Below, one piece after another: positions 1 through 6,713 of a stretch of 64,000 nucleotides of DNA (position 1 is the first letter of the stretch; each line of letters opens with the position of its first letter). Source of the stretch: Myxococcales bacterium. GTDB taxonomy: Bacteria > Myxococcota_A > Polyangia > Nannocystales > Nannocystaceae. The notes under the pieces are model-generated. The model had not been told where the DNA came from and searched no databases. It saw only the letters and a list, made by a program, of their open reading frames with translations. A program made the translations under genes and the position numbers. Where the stretch lies: contig JACKDW010000002.1 of the NCBI GenBank assembly GCA_020633295.1, positions 682,001 to 746,000 on the forward strand, given 5' to 3'.

Positions 1-483
1 GCGGATCGCGACGAGCCGGGCCGTGAACGCGTTGGTCCGGATCTCCTCCGCGTCGCCGCCCAGCGCCTCCTCGACGGTGGCGAGCAGCGCGTCGCCGGGC
101 TTCGCGTCGATCTCGGGGTTGTCGAGGCGCAGCCGCAGCAGCCGGCCGTAGACGTCGTGGCGCAGGATCACCACCTCGTCGCCGCCGACCTCGCGCGTCG
201 GCCAGTCGAGGCCGCGCAGGGACTCGAGCACCGAGATCGCGCCGGCGAGCTCGCCGCGCTCGACGAGCAGGTCCACGCGCCGATGCTCGACCTCGAGGGT
301 CTGGGCGAGGCTGACGACGACCTCGGGCTGGGGCGCCGGCGCGATCCGGCCGGCGCGCGCGAGCCCGACGAACATCAGCACGGCGCCGAGGAGGACGCCG
401 AGCGTGAGCGTGAGCCAGCTCGGGAGGGTGCGGCCGCGGCCGCGAGCGCGGCGCGCGAGCGTTGCGTCTGCTTGCACGTTCAC
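1..483 (-). CDS. Single-pass membrane protein of the ECF sigma operon (partial, C-terminus off window)
   Basis: I do not recognise the family. The visible part is 161 residues: a basic N-terminus, one membrane segment at about residues 23-42 and a helical soluble region with several Glu/Arg-rich stretches. The GTG start overlaps the TGA of the upstream gene by four bases and has a good Shine-Dalgarno (GGAGGAAA) inside that gene, so translation is coupled. It is the third gene of a run sigma factor - membrane protein - this gene, so a role in controlling or responding to that sigma factor is a reasonable inference, without direct proof. The gene continues past the window edge. Confidence 0.7.
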   Translation of the reverse strand, partial: MNVQADATLARRARGRGRTLPSWLTLTLGVLLGAVLMFVGLARAGRIAPAPQPEVVVSLAQTLEVEHRRVDLLVERGELAGAISVLESLRGLDWPTREVGGDEVVILRHDVYGRLLRLRLDNPEIDAKPGDALLATVEEALGGDAEEIRTNAFTARLVAIR

Positions 484-1022
484 GGGTTTCCTCCGATGGG
501 CTCGTCGGGCGCCGCGACGTCCGACTCGGTGTCAGCAGCCGCGGCCGCCGACGCCAAGAGCTGCCCGCGCAGGGCGCCGCGACGATCGTCGACGGTGCGA
601 GCGAGGGCGCCGCGCGCTTCGGGCTCGAGCATCGCGAACTGCTGCTCGAGGGTCACCGACATCGCGACGGCGGGTCCCGTGTCCGGGAGCGGACTCGTGA
701 CCTCGCCGCCAGGGCGCAGGACGATCACCAAGGCTGCGGCCGCGACCGCGACGGGCGCGCCCCACAAGAGCCAGGAGCGACGCCACCACGGCGTGGGTGT
801 GATCGCGCCGTCGACATCGCGCCAGAGCTCCTCGAGGGCGGCCTCGGGCAGGTGTTCGGGGGCGCGGACGTGACGGAGGAGGTGCAGCACCGCGAGCTCG
901 CCCTCGACGCTGCCAGCGCCGCCGTCCGCCTCTTGGCCCGCGCGCAGCGCCTGCTCCCATGACGGGTCGAGCACGCCGCCTTCGCGGGTCTGGGAATCGG
1001 GTGCGCTGTCGTTGGACTTCAT
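480..1022 (-). CDS. Putative anti-sigma-like membrane protein
   Basis: 180 residues with one hydrophobic segment at about residues 84-102 (WLLWGAPVAVAAAALVIVL). The N-terminal part is predicted cytoplasmic and helical (residues 20-72) and the C-terminal part extracytoplasmic and helical. That is the usual topology of an ECF anti-sigma factor, and the gene lies just downstream of one on the same strand. It lacks the HxxxCxxC zinc motif of classical ZAS anti-sigma domains. The start is ATG with a GAGGTAG ribosome-binding site. It overlaps the next gene by GTGA. The anti-sigma role is inferred from position and topology only. Confidence 0.6.
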   Translation of the reverse strand: MKSNDSAPDSQTREGGVLDPSWEQALRAGQEADGGAGSVEGELAVLHLLRHVRAPEHLPEAALEELWRDVDGAITPTPWWRRSWLLWGAPVAVAAAALVIVLRPGGEVTSPLPDTGPAVAMSVTLEQQFAMLEPEARGALARTVDDRRGALRGQLLASAAAAADTESDVAAPDEPIGGNP

Positions 1023-1302
1023 GGCCGCTACCTCGGCTTTCGTGTTGAGAACGTCGCCGCCCGCCGAGCACTTACACCCGCGCGAGCGTGAAAGTTATTG
1101 AGGCCGTCAACGAGGCCGTCGACGAGGCCGACGAGGCCGACGACGCGGGTGACGACGCGCGCGCGCGCGAGGACGCGCGGACGACGATTCCGCGCGCGCC
1201 GCCGGCGAAGCTGGCGATTCGGCCAGCCACGCGCCGCGAGCAACGACGAGCACGCCGGCGCGCGCGCCTGCCCTGTGGTCCCGCCTGTGACTCCGCGTGT
1301 GC
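1023..1302. other. Intergenic gap between sigma factor and membrane protein genes
   Basis: A 280-bp stretch with no convincing gene. Positions about 1105-1150 carry an imperfect GACGAGGCC tandem repeat, and 1085-1105 is a small AT-richer island. It may hold a second promoter for the two downstream membrane protein genes. An open frame overlapping the sigma stop codon exists here, but its composition is Arg-rich and unlike its neighbours. Confidence 0.4.
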
Positions 1303-1920
1303 TCATTGCGCTGACAATTCGGCGACCAGCCCGATCGCGAGCCCCTGCTTCTCGCAGGCTTTCTTGAAACTCTTACACGCCCGGTAGAGGAGCACATCCA
1401 GGGTCCCGAGCTTGACCTCGAGCGCCTCGGCGCACTCCTCCCGGCCGCGGTCCTCGAGCAGCCGCAGGCGCAGCACGGCGGCGTAGCGCGGGTTGAGGGT
1501 GTCGAGGATGGCGTCGATGCGCCCGCGCAGCGCCCGGCGCTGCAGCTCCTCCTCGGCGGGGTTGTTCGCCTCGTCGGGCACCGCGGCGTCCACGTGCTCC
1601 GCGAACGCGCCGCGCAGGCGCTGTCGGCGACCGGAGGCGCGCAGCAGGTCACGCGCCTTGTTCTTCGCCATGGTCTTGAGCCAGGGGTAGACGCCCGAGG
1701 GCTGCCACTCAAACCGCGGTAGGTGCTTGTGCGCCGCCAAGAACGTCTCGCGCAGGCAGTCCTGCGCGTCGTCGTGATCGCCCAGGATCGGGATCAGCAC
1801 GTAGCTGTAGAGGGTCGGCGCGTAGGCCCGGTAGATCTGCTCGAAGGCGCGGCGATCCCCGGCCGCGGCCCGCTCGACCACGCGACGCTCATCCGAGAGC
1901 TTTGTGCGGCCTCCAGCCAC
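1303..1920 (-). CDS. ECF-type RNA polymerase sigma factor
   Basis: 205 residues with the two-domain layout of an ECF sigma factor. Region 2 lies at about residues 14-90 and includes the conserved DAQDCLRETF helix and the WLKTMAKNKARDLLR segment that would contact the -10 element. Region 4 lies at about 128-190 (LNPRYAAVLRLRLLE, then the HTH with LYRACKSFKKA). It should direct transcription of a specific regulon, commonly an envelope or stress response. The GTG start has a TACCCT hexamer 7 bp upstream and no Shine-Dalgarno, so the message may be leaderless. Membrane proteins downstream may act as its anti-sigma factors. Confidence 0.88.
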   Translation of the reverse strand: MAGGRTKLSDERRVVERAAAGDRRAFEQIYRAYAPTLYSYVLIPILGDHDDAQDCLRETFLAAHKHLPRFEWQPSGVYPWLKTMAKNKARDLLRASGRRQRLRGAFAEHVDAAVPDEANNPAEEELQRRALRGRIDAILDTLNPRYAAVLRLRLLEDRGREECAEALEVKLGTLDVLLYRACKSFKKACEKQGLAIGLVAELSAQ

Positions 1921-1927
1921 CGGCGCG

Positions 1928-1933
1928 AGGGTA
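1928..1933 (-). promoter_or_regulatory. Predicted -10 box TACCCT of the sigma factor gene
   Basis: TACCCT on the minus strand, 7 bp before the GTG at 1920. Confidence 0.5.
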
Positions 1934-1989
1934 TCGCGCTCCGACCGCGGGAGGCGCGGAAAAACCGGCTCCCGCGCCCGGGCTGGCGC

Positions 1990-2808
1990 TCACGGCATCT
2001 GCGGATCGCTCTCGTGCCCAAACCACAGCACCGCGTAGCCGCCGTGGACGTCCGCGCCGACGGCCTGCCACGGCGTGTCCCAGATCCCCTGGTTGAGCAT
2101 CACGTCGTTGTGCGGCGGGCTGCCCTTCCACAGGCCCAGCGCCGCGTCGGGCGTGTTTACGCCCGAGGCCGCGTTCTCGTAGCCGTTGCCCGGGTAGGGC
2201 GTCAGCTCCGTGGGCTTGATCCACATGCACTGGGCCTGCGCGTGATCGGGCGTGTAGCAGCACGGCGTCCACGAGCCCTGATCGGACCAGCTGTGCAGGT
2301 TGCAATTCCCCATGACCGGGTTGTTGTCGGCGAGGTCATGGGTGTGCGTCATCGCGACGGTGCACATGGAGGGCGACAGCGGGATCGGAGCGAGGCCGTT
2401 CTCCCCGCGGTACTGGTTCAAGAGCTCGACGAGCGTGGCGCCGTCAGGGCTGCAGCCCACGTCGCCGTCTCCGTCGCCGTCTCCGTCTCCGTCTCCGTCT
2501 CCGTCCCCGTCGCCATCTCCGTCTCCGTCTCCGTCTCCGTCTCCGTCGCCGTCTCCGTCGCCGTCCCCGTCCCCGTCTCCGTCTCCGTCTCCGTCTCCGT
2601 CCCCGTCGCCGCTCGTGTCGGCGGTCGTGGCCGAGGTCTGCGCGTCGGTCCCGGTCGTCGCGTCGTCGCTGCCCGCCGACGGATCGGCGTCGCTCGTCCC
2701 CAGGTCGTCACCGCCGCAGGCGCCCGCCAGCGCGATCGCCAGCGCCGCGCAGCGCGTGAGCCCGGCCGCGCGCGCCTCCGCTGTGTTCCCCGTCCGTCGC
2801 TGTTGCAT
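1990..2808 (-). CDS. CAP/SCP-domain lipoprotein with (Gly-Asp)n linker
   Basis: 272 residues. The signal peptide ends in a lipobox (LAGAC, Cys31), so it should be a surface-anchored lipoprotein. A Ser/Thr/Asp-rich linker leads into about 25 consecutive Gly-Asp dipeptides (roughly residues 66-116), then a CAP (SCP/PR-1) domain from about 125 to the end. The domain shows LLNQYRGENG, a YENAA segment and a SPPHNDVML segment, supplying the His and Glu residues expected in the CAP cavity, plus several Cys that could form disulfides. CAP proteins act outside the cell; the ligand is unknown. The ATG lies 6 bp after TAGTGT with no Shine-Dalgarno. Confidence 0.85.
   Translation of the reverse strand: MQQRRTGNTAEARAAGLTRCAALAIALAGACGGDDLGTSDADPSAGSDDATTGTDAQTSATTADTSGDGDGDGDGDGDGDGDGDGDGDGDGDGDGDGDGDGDGDGDGDGDGDGDGDVGCSPDGATLVELLNQYRGENGLAPIPLSPSMCTVAMTHTHDLADNNPVMGNCNLHSWSDQGSWTPCCYTPDHAQAQCMWIKPTELTPYPGNGYENAASGVNTPDAALGLWKGSPPHNDVMLNQGIWDTPWQAVGADVHGGYAVLWFGHESDPQMP
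2458..2612 (-). repeat. Six-base tandem repeat coding (Gly-Asp)n
   Basis: About 25 copies of a 6-bp unit (GGNGAC/GGNGAT read on the minus strand) inside the CAP lipoprotein gene. Synonymous third-base changes are scattered through the array, so it is kept at the protein level and is not a recent perfect expansion. Confidence 0.9.
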
Positions 2809-2814
2809 GGGTCG

Positions 2815-2820
2815 ACACTA
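2815..2820 (-). promoter_or_regulatory. Predicted -10 box TAGTGT of the CAP lipoprotein gene
   Basis: TAGTGT on the minus strand, 6 bp before the ATG at 2808. Confidence 0.4.
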
Positions 2821-2929
2821 CCGCCTTCACCCCGCGACGCGCGGGGGGACGCGCCCCCGCGCGCGCTCACTCGAGGACACATGAGTTCCTTCGGGCATGT
2901 CGAGGCGCTCGCGCGGCGCCGCGCGCTGC

Positions 2930-2935
2930 TATGCT
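2930..2935 (+). promoter_or_regulatory. Predicted -10 box TATGCT of the pseudouridine synthase gene
   Basis: TATGCT, 8 bp before the GTG at 2944. It supports that start over the in-frame ATG at 2881. Confidence 0.5.
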
Positions 2936-2943
2936 CCCGAGCC

Positions 2944-3891
2944 GTGCCTCGCCTCGATCGCCTGCTCGCGCGCACGCTCGGGCTGTCGCGTAAACAGTCC
3001 ACGCGCCTGTGTCGCGCGGGCCGAGTCGTGGCCGAGGACGGCGCTGCGCTGCGCGACCCGGCCCACCCGCTCCCGCCGTCGCGGCTGCCGATCACCGTGC
3101 GCGTTGACGCGCGGCCCGTGACCCTGCGCGCCCGCTACCACCTGCTGCAGCACAAGCCGCGGGGCGTGGTCACGGCGCTGCGCGACCGTCGGCACCGCAC
3201 GGCCTTCGACCTGCTCGCGCAGGCCCGCGAGGAGGTGCCCCTGCTCCGCGACCTGCGAGCGGTCGGTCGCCTCGACCTCGACACCTCGGGCCTCTTGCTG
3301 TGGACCACGGAGGGCCCGCTGCTGCACCGCATCACCCACCCGCGCTACGCGGTGCCCCGCGTCTACCACGTGGCGCTCGCGCGGCCGTGGTCGCCGCTCC
3401 CACCCGACCTGACCCTCGAGGACGGTTCGCGCCCGCGCGTGCAGGCGCTCGCGCCCCTCGAGCGCGCGGCCGCCCACCCTGCGCTGCACGTCCCCGACGA
3501 GGCGGCCGCGCTCGCGACGATCACGCTGACGTCGGGGATGTTCCACGAGGTGCGCCGCGTGTTCGCGGCGCTCGACAGCCACGTGCTCGGCCTGTGCCGG
3601 GTCGCGTACGGCTCGGTGACGCTGCCCCGCGAGCTCGCGCCCGGTGAGCACCGGGAGCTCGACCTGCACGCCGAGTTCGCCAACCTCCACCCGGCGAGCG
3701 ACGAGTCGTCGTCGTCCTCTGCTTCGAAGTCTTCTTCGTCTTCTTCTTCGTCGTCCTCCTCTTCGTCCTCTTCTTCGTCCTCTTCTTCGTCCTCTTCTTC
3801 GTCCTCTTCTTCGTCCTCTTCTTCGTCGTCCTCTTCTTCGTCATCCTCGTCCGCGACGCCGCCTCCCGCGCAGGACGTCACGCCGGCGTGA
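2944..3891 (+). CDS. RsuA/RluB-family pseudouridine synthase with poly-Ser tail
   Basis: 315 residues. An S4 RNA-binding domain starts right at the N-terminus (PRLDRLLARTLGLSRKQ), as is usual in this family. The catalytic domain follows, with GRLDLDTSGLLLWT around residues 109-121; Asp111 is the expected catalytic residue. The end of the core (LGLCRVAYGSVTL) also matches RsuA/RluB. It should convert a specific uridine in rRNA to pseudouridine. After the core comes a tail of about 47 serines (residues 255-303) ending in a Pro/Ala-rich stub, which is unusual for this enzyme. The frame stays open far upstream, but nothing there resembles the family. The TGA overlaps the next gene's GTG. Confidence 0.85.
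   Translation: MPRLDRLLARTLGLSRKQSTRLCRAGRVVAEDGAALRDPAHPLPPSRLPITVRVDARPVTLRARYHLLQHKPRGVVTALRDRRHRTAFDLLAQAREEVPLLRDLRAVGRLDLDTSGLLLWTTEGPLLHRITHPRYAVPRVYHVALARPWSPLPPDLTLEDGSRPRVQALAPLERAAAHPALHVPDEAAALATITLTSGMFHEVRRVFAALDSHVLGLCRVAYGSVTLPRELAPGEHRELDLHAEFANLHPASDESSSSSASKSSSSSSSSSSSSSSSSSSSSSSSSSSSSSSSSSSSSSSSSSATPPPAQDVTPA
3706..3852 (+). repeat. Poly-serine coding repeat (12-bp units)
   Basis: A run of TCN codons dominated by a 12-bp unit (TCCTCTTCTTCG) repeated in tandem, interrupted early by Ala and Lys codons. The near-identical units indicate recent replication slippage. TCT and TCC codons are frequent here, unlike in neighbouring genes. Confidence 0.9.
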
Positions 3892-4520
3892 GCGCTCCCC
3901 GCGAGCTCCGCGTCGCCCACGAGGTCGCGTGCACGGAGGCCGAGGGGCCGTTTCGTCGCTACGCGCTGTGGACCCGCGGATGCAGCCTGCGCTGCCCGGG
4001 CTGCTGCAACCCCGGGCTGTTCGCGCCCGGCGACGCGACCACGCCGGTCTCGGCGCTCGCGCGGGCGATCGCCGCGAGCCAGCGCGCGCACGACGTCGAG
4101 GGCGTCACCGTGGTCGGCGGCGAGCCGCTCGAGCAGCTCGCCGCGCTCACTGAGCTGGCTCAAGAGACACAAAAACTCGGGCTCGGCGTGATCGTGTTCA
4201 CCGGCTACCGCGAGGAGGAGGCCGCGCGCCTGCCCGGGTTCTCGCGCCTGCGCGCCGCCGTCGACACGCTCGTCGACGGCCGCTTCGACGCGCGCGCCCC
4301 CGAGCCCGAGCCGCGCGCGGGCGGCCGCCGCTGGATCGGCTCCCGCAACCAGCGGCTGATCCACTACACGCGCCGCTACGCGGACCCGGCGCTGTGGTCG
4401 GCGGCGGCGGGCGGCGCCGACGTCGAGCTGCGCGTGCTGCCCGACGGCGCCGTGGAGACGGTCGGCGCGCCGCGCCTCGTCGCCGCGCTCGCGCGCGCGC
4501 TCGCGGGTCGCGAGGGCTAA
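3888..4520 (+). CDS. NrdG-like 4Fe-4S radical SAM activase
   Basis: 210 residues. The motif CSLRCPGC gives cysteines 32, 36 and 39 (CX3CX2C), the 4Fe-4S/SAM-binding signature of radical SAM enzymes. VVGGEPL at about residue 80 matches the GGEP motif. Size and layout fit the small activating-enzyme class (NrdG/PflA-like), although the C-terminal ~80 residues are divergent. Such proteins install a glycyl radical on a partner enzyme; no glycyl radical enzyme is visible here. The GTG start overlaps the pseudouridine synthase stop by GTGA, so the two are co-translated. The link between RNA modification and this enzyme is not explained by known biology. Confidence 0.72.
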   Translation: MSAPRELRVAHEVACTEAEGPFRRYALWTRGCSLRCPGCCNPGLFAPGDATTPVSALARAIAASQRAHDVEGVTVVGGEPLEQLAALTELAQETQKLGLGVIVFTGYREEEAARLPGFSRLRAAVDTLVDGRFDARAPEPEPRAGGRRWIGSRNQRLIHYTRRYADPALWSAAAGGADVELRVLPDGAVETVGAPRLVAALARALAGREG

Positions 4521-4584
4521 GCGGGGAGACATCCGTCGCGCACGCACGCACGCGCGCGCGCGCCGGAGGGCGGCGCGCCTCTGG

Positions 4585-4590
4585 TACGAT
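4585..4590 (+). promoter_or_regulatory. Predicted -10 box TACGAT of the LysR gene
   Basis: TACGAT, 10 bp before the GTG at 4601. Confidence 0.4.
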
Positions 4591-4600
4591 CGACGGGCAC

Positions 4601-5488
4601 GTGGACCTGGAAGAACTTCGCGCGTTCCTGGCCGTGGTCGAGCGCGGCTCGTTCCTGGCGGCGGCCGTGCAGACGCACTCGTCCCGCGCGACGCTGCGAC
4701 GTCGGGTCGACGCGCTCGAGGCCCGGGCGGGGCGACCGCTGCTCGAGCGCAACCCCCAGGGCGTGACCTTGACCGCCGCGGGCCAGCTGCTCGCCGAGCA
4801 GGGTCGGCTGATCATGCAGGACGTCGACGCGCTGGTCGACGCGCTGCGCGACGTCTCGCGGGCGCCGGCGGGGCGCGTGACGATCATGCTGCCGGTCGGG
4901 ATGCCGCCGCAGCTCACCCCCCAGCTCGTGCGGCTGCTCCGCAGTCAATGTCCGGATGTACAGATCGATCTGCGCGCGCACGCGGACCCGGCGAGCGCGG
5001 CGCTCGACGACGTCGACCTCGTGATCTACGTCGGCGAGCGCGACCCGCCGGGCCCGTGGGTGTGTCACGAGCTGCTCGTCGCGCGCGAGCGGCTGCTGGC
5101 GAGCCCCGAGTACCTCGCGGCCCGCGGCGCGCCGCGATCGCTCGAGCAGCTCGCGGAGCACGAGCTGTTCGTGTGGCGCGCGCCCGACCGCGACGCACCG
5201 GTCGCGCCGCTGCGCGCGGGCGGCTCGGTGCCGATCACGCCGACGCTCGTCTCGCCCGACATCTTCCAGCTGCGAGAGCTCGCGCGCGCGGGGCTCGGGA
5301 TCACGCTGGCCCCGGACGCGGAGCTCGACGACTCGGAGGGCTTCATCCCGGTGCTCCCGGAGCTCGTCGAGCGCGCGCTGCCGGTGCGCGTCGCGGTCCG
5401 CGGCGTCGTCGCGGAGCTGTCGAAGAACCGCGCCGTGCTGGCGCGCTTCCGCGAGCTGGTCGACGCGCTCGACCGCGGCGATGGTTAG
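4601..5488 (+). CDS. LysR-family transcriptional regulator
   Basis: 295 residues. The N-terminal winged HTH begins at the GTG (DLEELRAFLAVVERGSF) and runs to about residue 60, including the LysR pattern of scaffold and recognition helices (SRATLRRRVDALEARAGRPLLER). An effector-binding domain of the periplasmic-binding-protein type follows (about 90-290). Frames upstream of the GTG do not resemble the family, so the start is well placed. The stop codon overlaps that of the convergent deaminase gene by a few bases. Its target is unknown; it is not divergently paired with an obvious enzyme, so the usual LysR neighbour rule does not help. Confidence 0.87.
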   Translation: MDLEELRAFLAVVERGSFLAAAVQTHSSRATLRRRVDALEARAGRPLLERNPQGVTLTAAGQLLAEQGRLIMQDVDALVDALRDVSRAPAGRVTIMLPVGMPPQLTPQLVRLLRSQCPDVQIDLRAHADPASAALDDVDLVIYVGERDPPGPWVCHELLVARERLLASPEYLAARGAPRSLEQLAEHELFVWRAPDRDAPVAPLRAGGSVPITPTLVSPDIFQLRELARAGLGITLAPDAELDDSEGFIPVLPELVERALPVRVAVRGVVAELSKNRAVLARFRELVDALDRGDG

Positions 5489-6555
5489 CCGCCGCCGGCG
5501 ACGCGCCGCTGCTCGTCGAGCAGCGCCCGCTTCGCGGCCTCGGGCATGAAGCTGTGCTCGACGGCGGCGGCGGCGAGCGCGAGGACCTGACCGCGCGACC
5601 AGGAGAACGCGGCGGCGCAGCGCAGGTACTCGTCGGTCAGCGTGGTCGAGAACATCGGCGGGTCGTCGCTCGCCAGCGAGACCTCGAGGCCGGCGGCGAG
5701 CAGGCGCGGCAGCGGGTGACTCGCGAGGTCGGGGACCACGCCGGTCGCGACGTTGCTGCTCGGGCAGACCTCGAGCGGCACCCGACGCGCCCGCAGCAGC
5801 GCGACGAGCTCGGGGTCCTCGAGGCAGCGCACGCCGTGGCCGATGCGCTCGGCGCCGAGCACCGTCAGCGCGCCGCGGATGCTCTCCGGGCCGCCGCCCT
5901 CGCCGGCGTGGGGCAGCGCGTGCAGGCCCTCGGCGCGGGCCTCGGCGAACACCTCGGCGAACGGCGCGTAGGGCCAGCGCGGCTCCTCGGGCCCGGCGAA
6001 GCCCAGGCCGATGACGCCGCGCTCGCGCTCCTGCAGCGCGAGCTCGAGGGTCGGCGCCGCCTGGTCCGCGAAGCAGCGCACGATGTCGAACACCCAGGCC
6101 AGCTGCACGCCGTACAGCGCGCGGGCGCGCTCGCGACCCTCCGCGAGCCCGTGGGTGATGATCTCGGCCGGGACGCCGCGGGTCACGTGGGTCATCGGCG
6201 TGAACGTGACCTCGGCGTAGCGCACGTGCTGCTCGGCGAGCGCGCGCGCGAGCGCGACGGTCACCTCGCAGAAATCCTCGGGCTCCTGGAGGCACGACGA
6301 GATCGCGACGTAGAGGCGCACGAACTCGCGGAAGGTCTTGTACGGCCGCGCGTAGGCACGACGCACGCCGTCGAGGCCGTCCTCGACGCCCGGCAGCGCG
6401 ACGCCCCGACGGCGCGCGAGCGCGAGCGCGAGCTCGGGCTGCACGCTGCCCTCGAGGTGAAGATGCAGCTCGGCCTTCGGCAGGCGACGGATCAAGCGGA
6501 CGAGCTCGGGGGCGAGCTCCGGAGACCTTCCGGCGGCGCGTGGGGGCGACGTCAC
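5485..6555 (-). CDS. Adenosine deaminase family protein
   Basis: 356 residues. Metal ligands His31 and His33 sit in AELHLHLEGS. HAGEGGGP carries the third His and the catalytic Glu, ERIGHGVR the active-site His, and LASDDPPMF the final metal Asp. All motifs of the ADA-type amidohydrolases are present and the length is normal. The enzyme hydrolytically deaminates an adenine-type base or nucleoside. Adenosine is the default substrate, but aminodeoxyfutalosine (menaquinone pathway) deaminases belong to the same family and cannot be excluded from sequence alone. The GTG start has TACCCT 6 bp upstream. A longer in-frame N-terminus exists but looks non-coding. Confidence 0.85.
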   Translation of the reverse strand: MTSPPRAAGRSPELAPELVRLIRRLPKAELHLHLEGSVQPELALALARRRGVALPGVEDGLDGVRRAYARPYKTFREFVRLYVAISSCLQEPEDFCEVTVALARALAEQHVRYAEVTFTPMTHVTRGVPAEIITHGLAEGRERARALYGVQLAWVFDIVRCFADQAAPTLELALQERERGVIGLGFAGPEEPRWPYAPFAEVFAEARAEGLHALPHAGEGGGPESIRGALTVLGAERIGHGVRCLEDPELVALLRARRVPLEVCPSSNVATGVVPDLASHPLPRLLAAGLEVSLASDDPPMFSTTLTDEYLRCAAAFSWSRGQVLALAAAAVEHSFMPEAAKRALLDEQRRVAGGG

Positions 6556-6561
6556 GGAGCC

Positions 6562-6567
6562 AGGGTA
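6562..6567 (-). promoter_or_regulatory. Predicted -10 box TACCCT of the deaminase gene
   Basis: TACCCT on the minus strand, 6 bp before the GTG at 6555. Confidence 0.5.
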
Positions 6568-6699
6568 CTCTCGCCCGCACGCGACCGCGATCGACGACGC
6601 GCCCAGGCCGCCGCGATCCCGCCGCGCGACCGCGTCGGCGCCCAGCGGCCGGCGAACCCTCCACGCGCTGATTTCGACGGCCCGCGAGGGGCGATTGTG

Positions 6700-6705
6700 T
6701 ATGCT
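6700..6705 (+). promoter_or_regulatory. Predicted -10 box TATGCT of the VWA lipoprotein gene
   Basis: TATGCT, 8 bp before the ATG at 6714. Confidence 0.5.
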
Positions 6706-6713
6706 CACGAGCG

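Noticed and set aside
1028..1306. 92-codon frame overlapping the sigma factor stop codon
   Set aside because: Arg-rich, no motif, contains the GACGAGGCC repeat, and third-base pattern unlike neighbours.
1723..2943. Long N-terminal extension of the pseudouridine synthase frame
   Set aside because: It is antisense to the sigma factor and CAP genes and includes the reverse reading of the GD repeat; the S4 domain begins at 2944.
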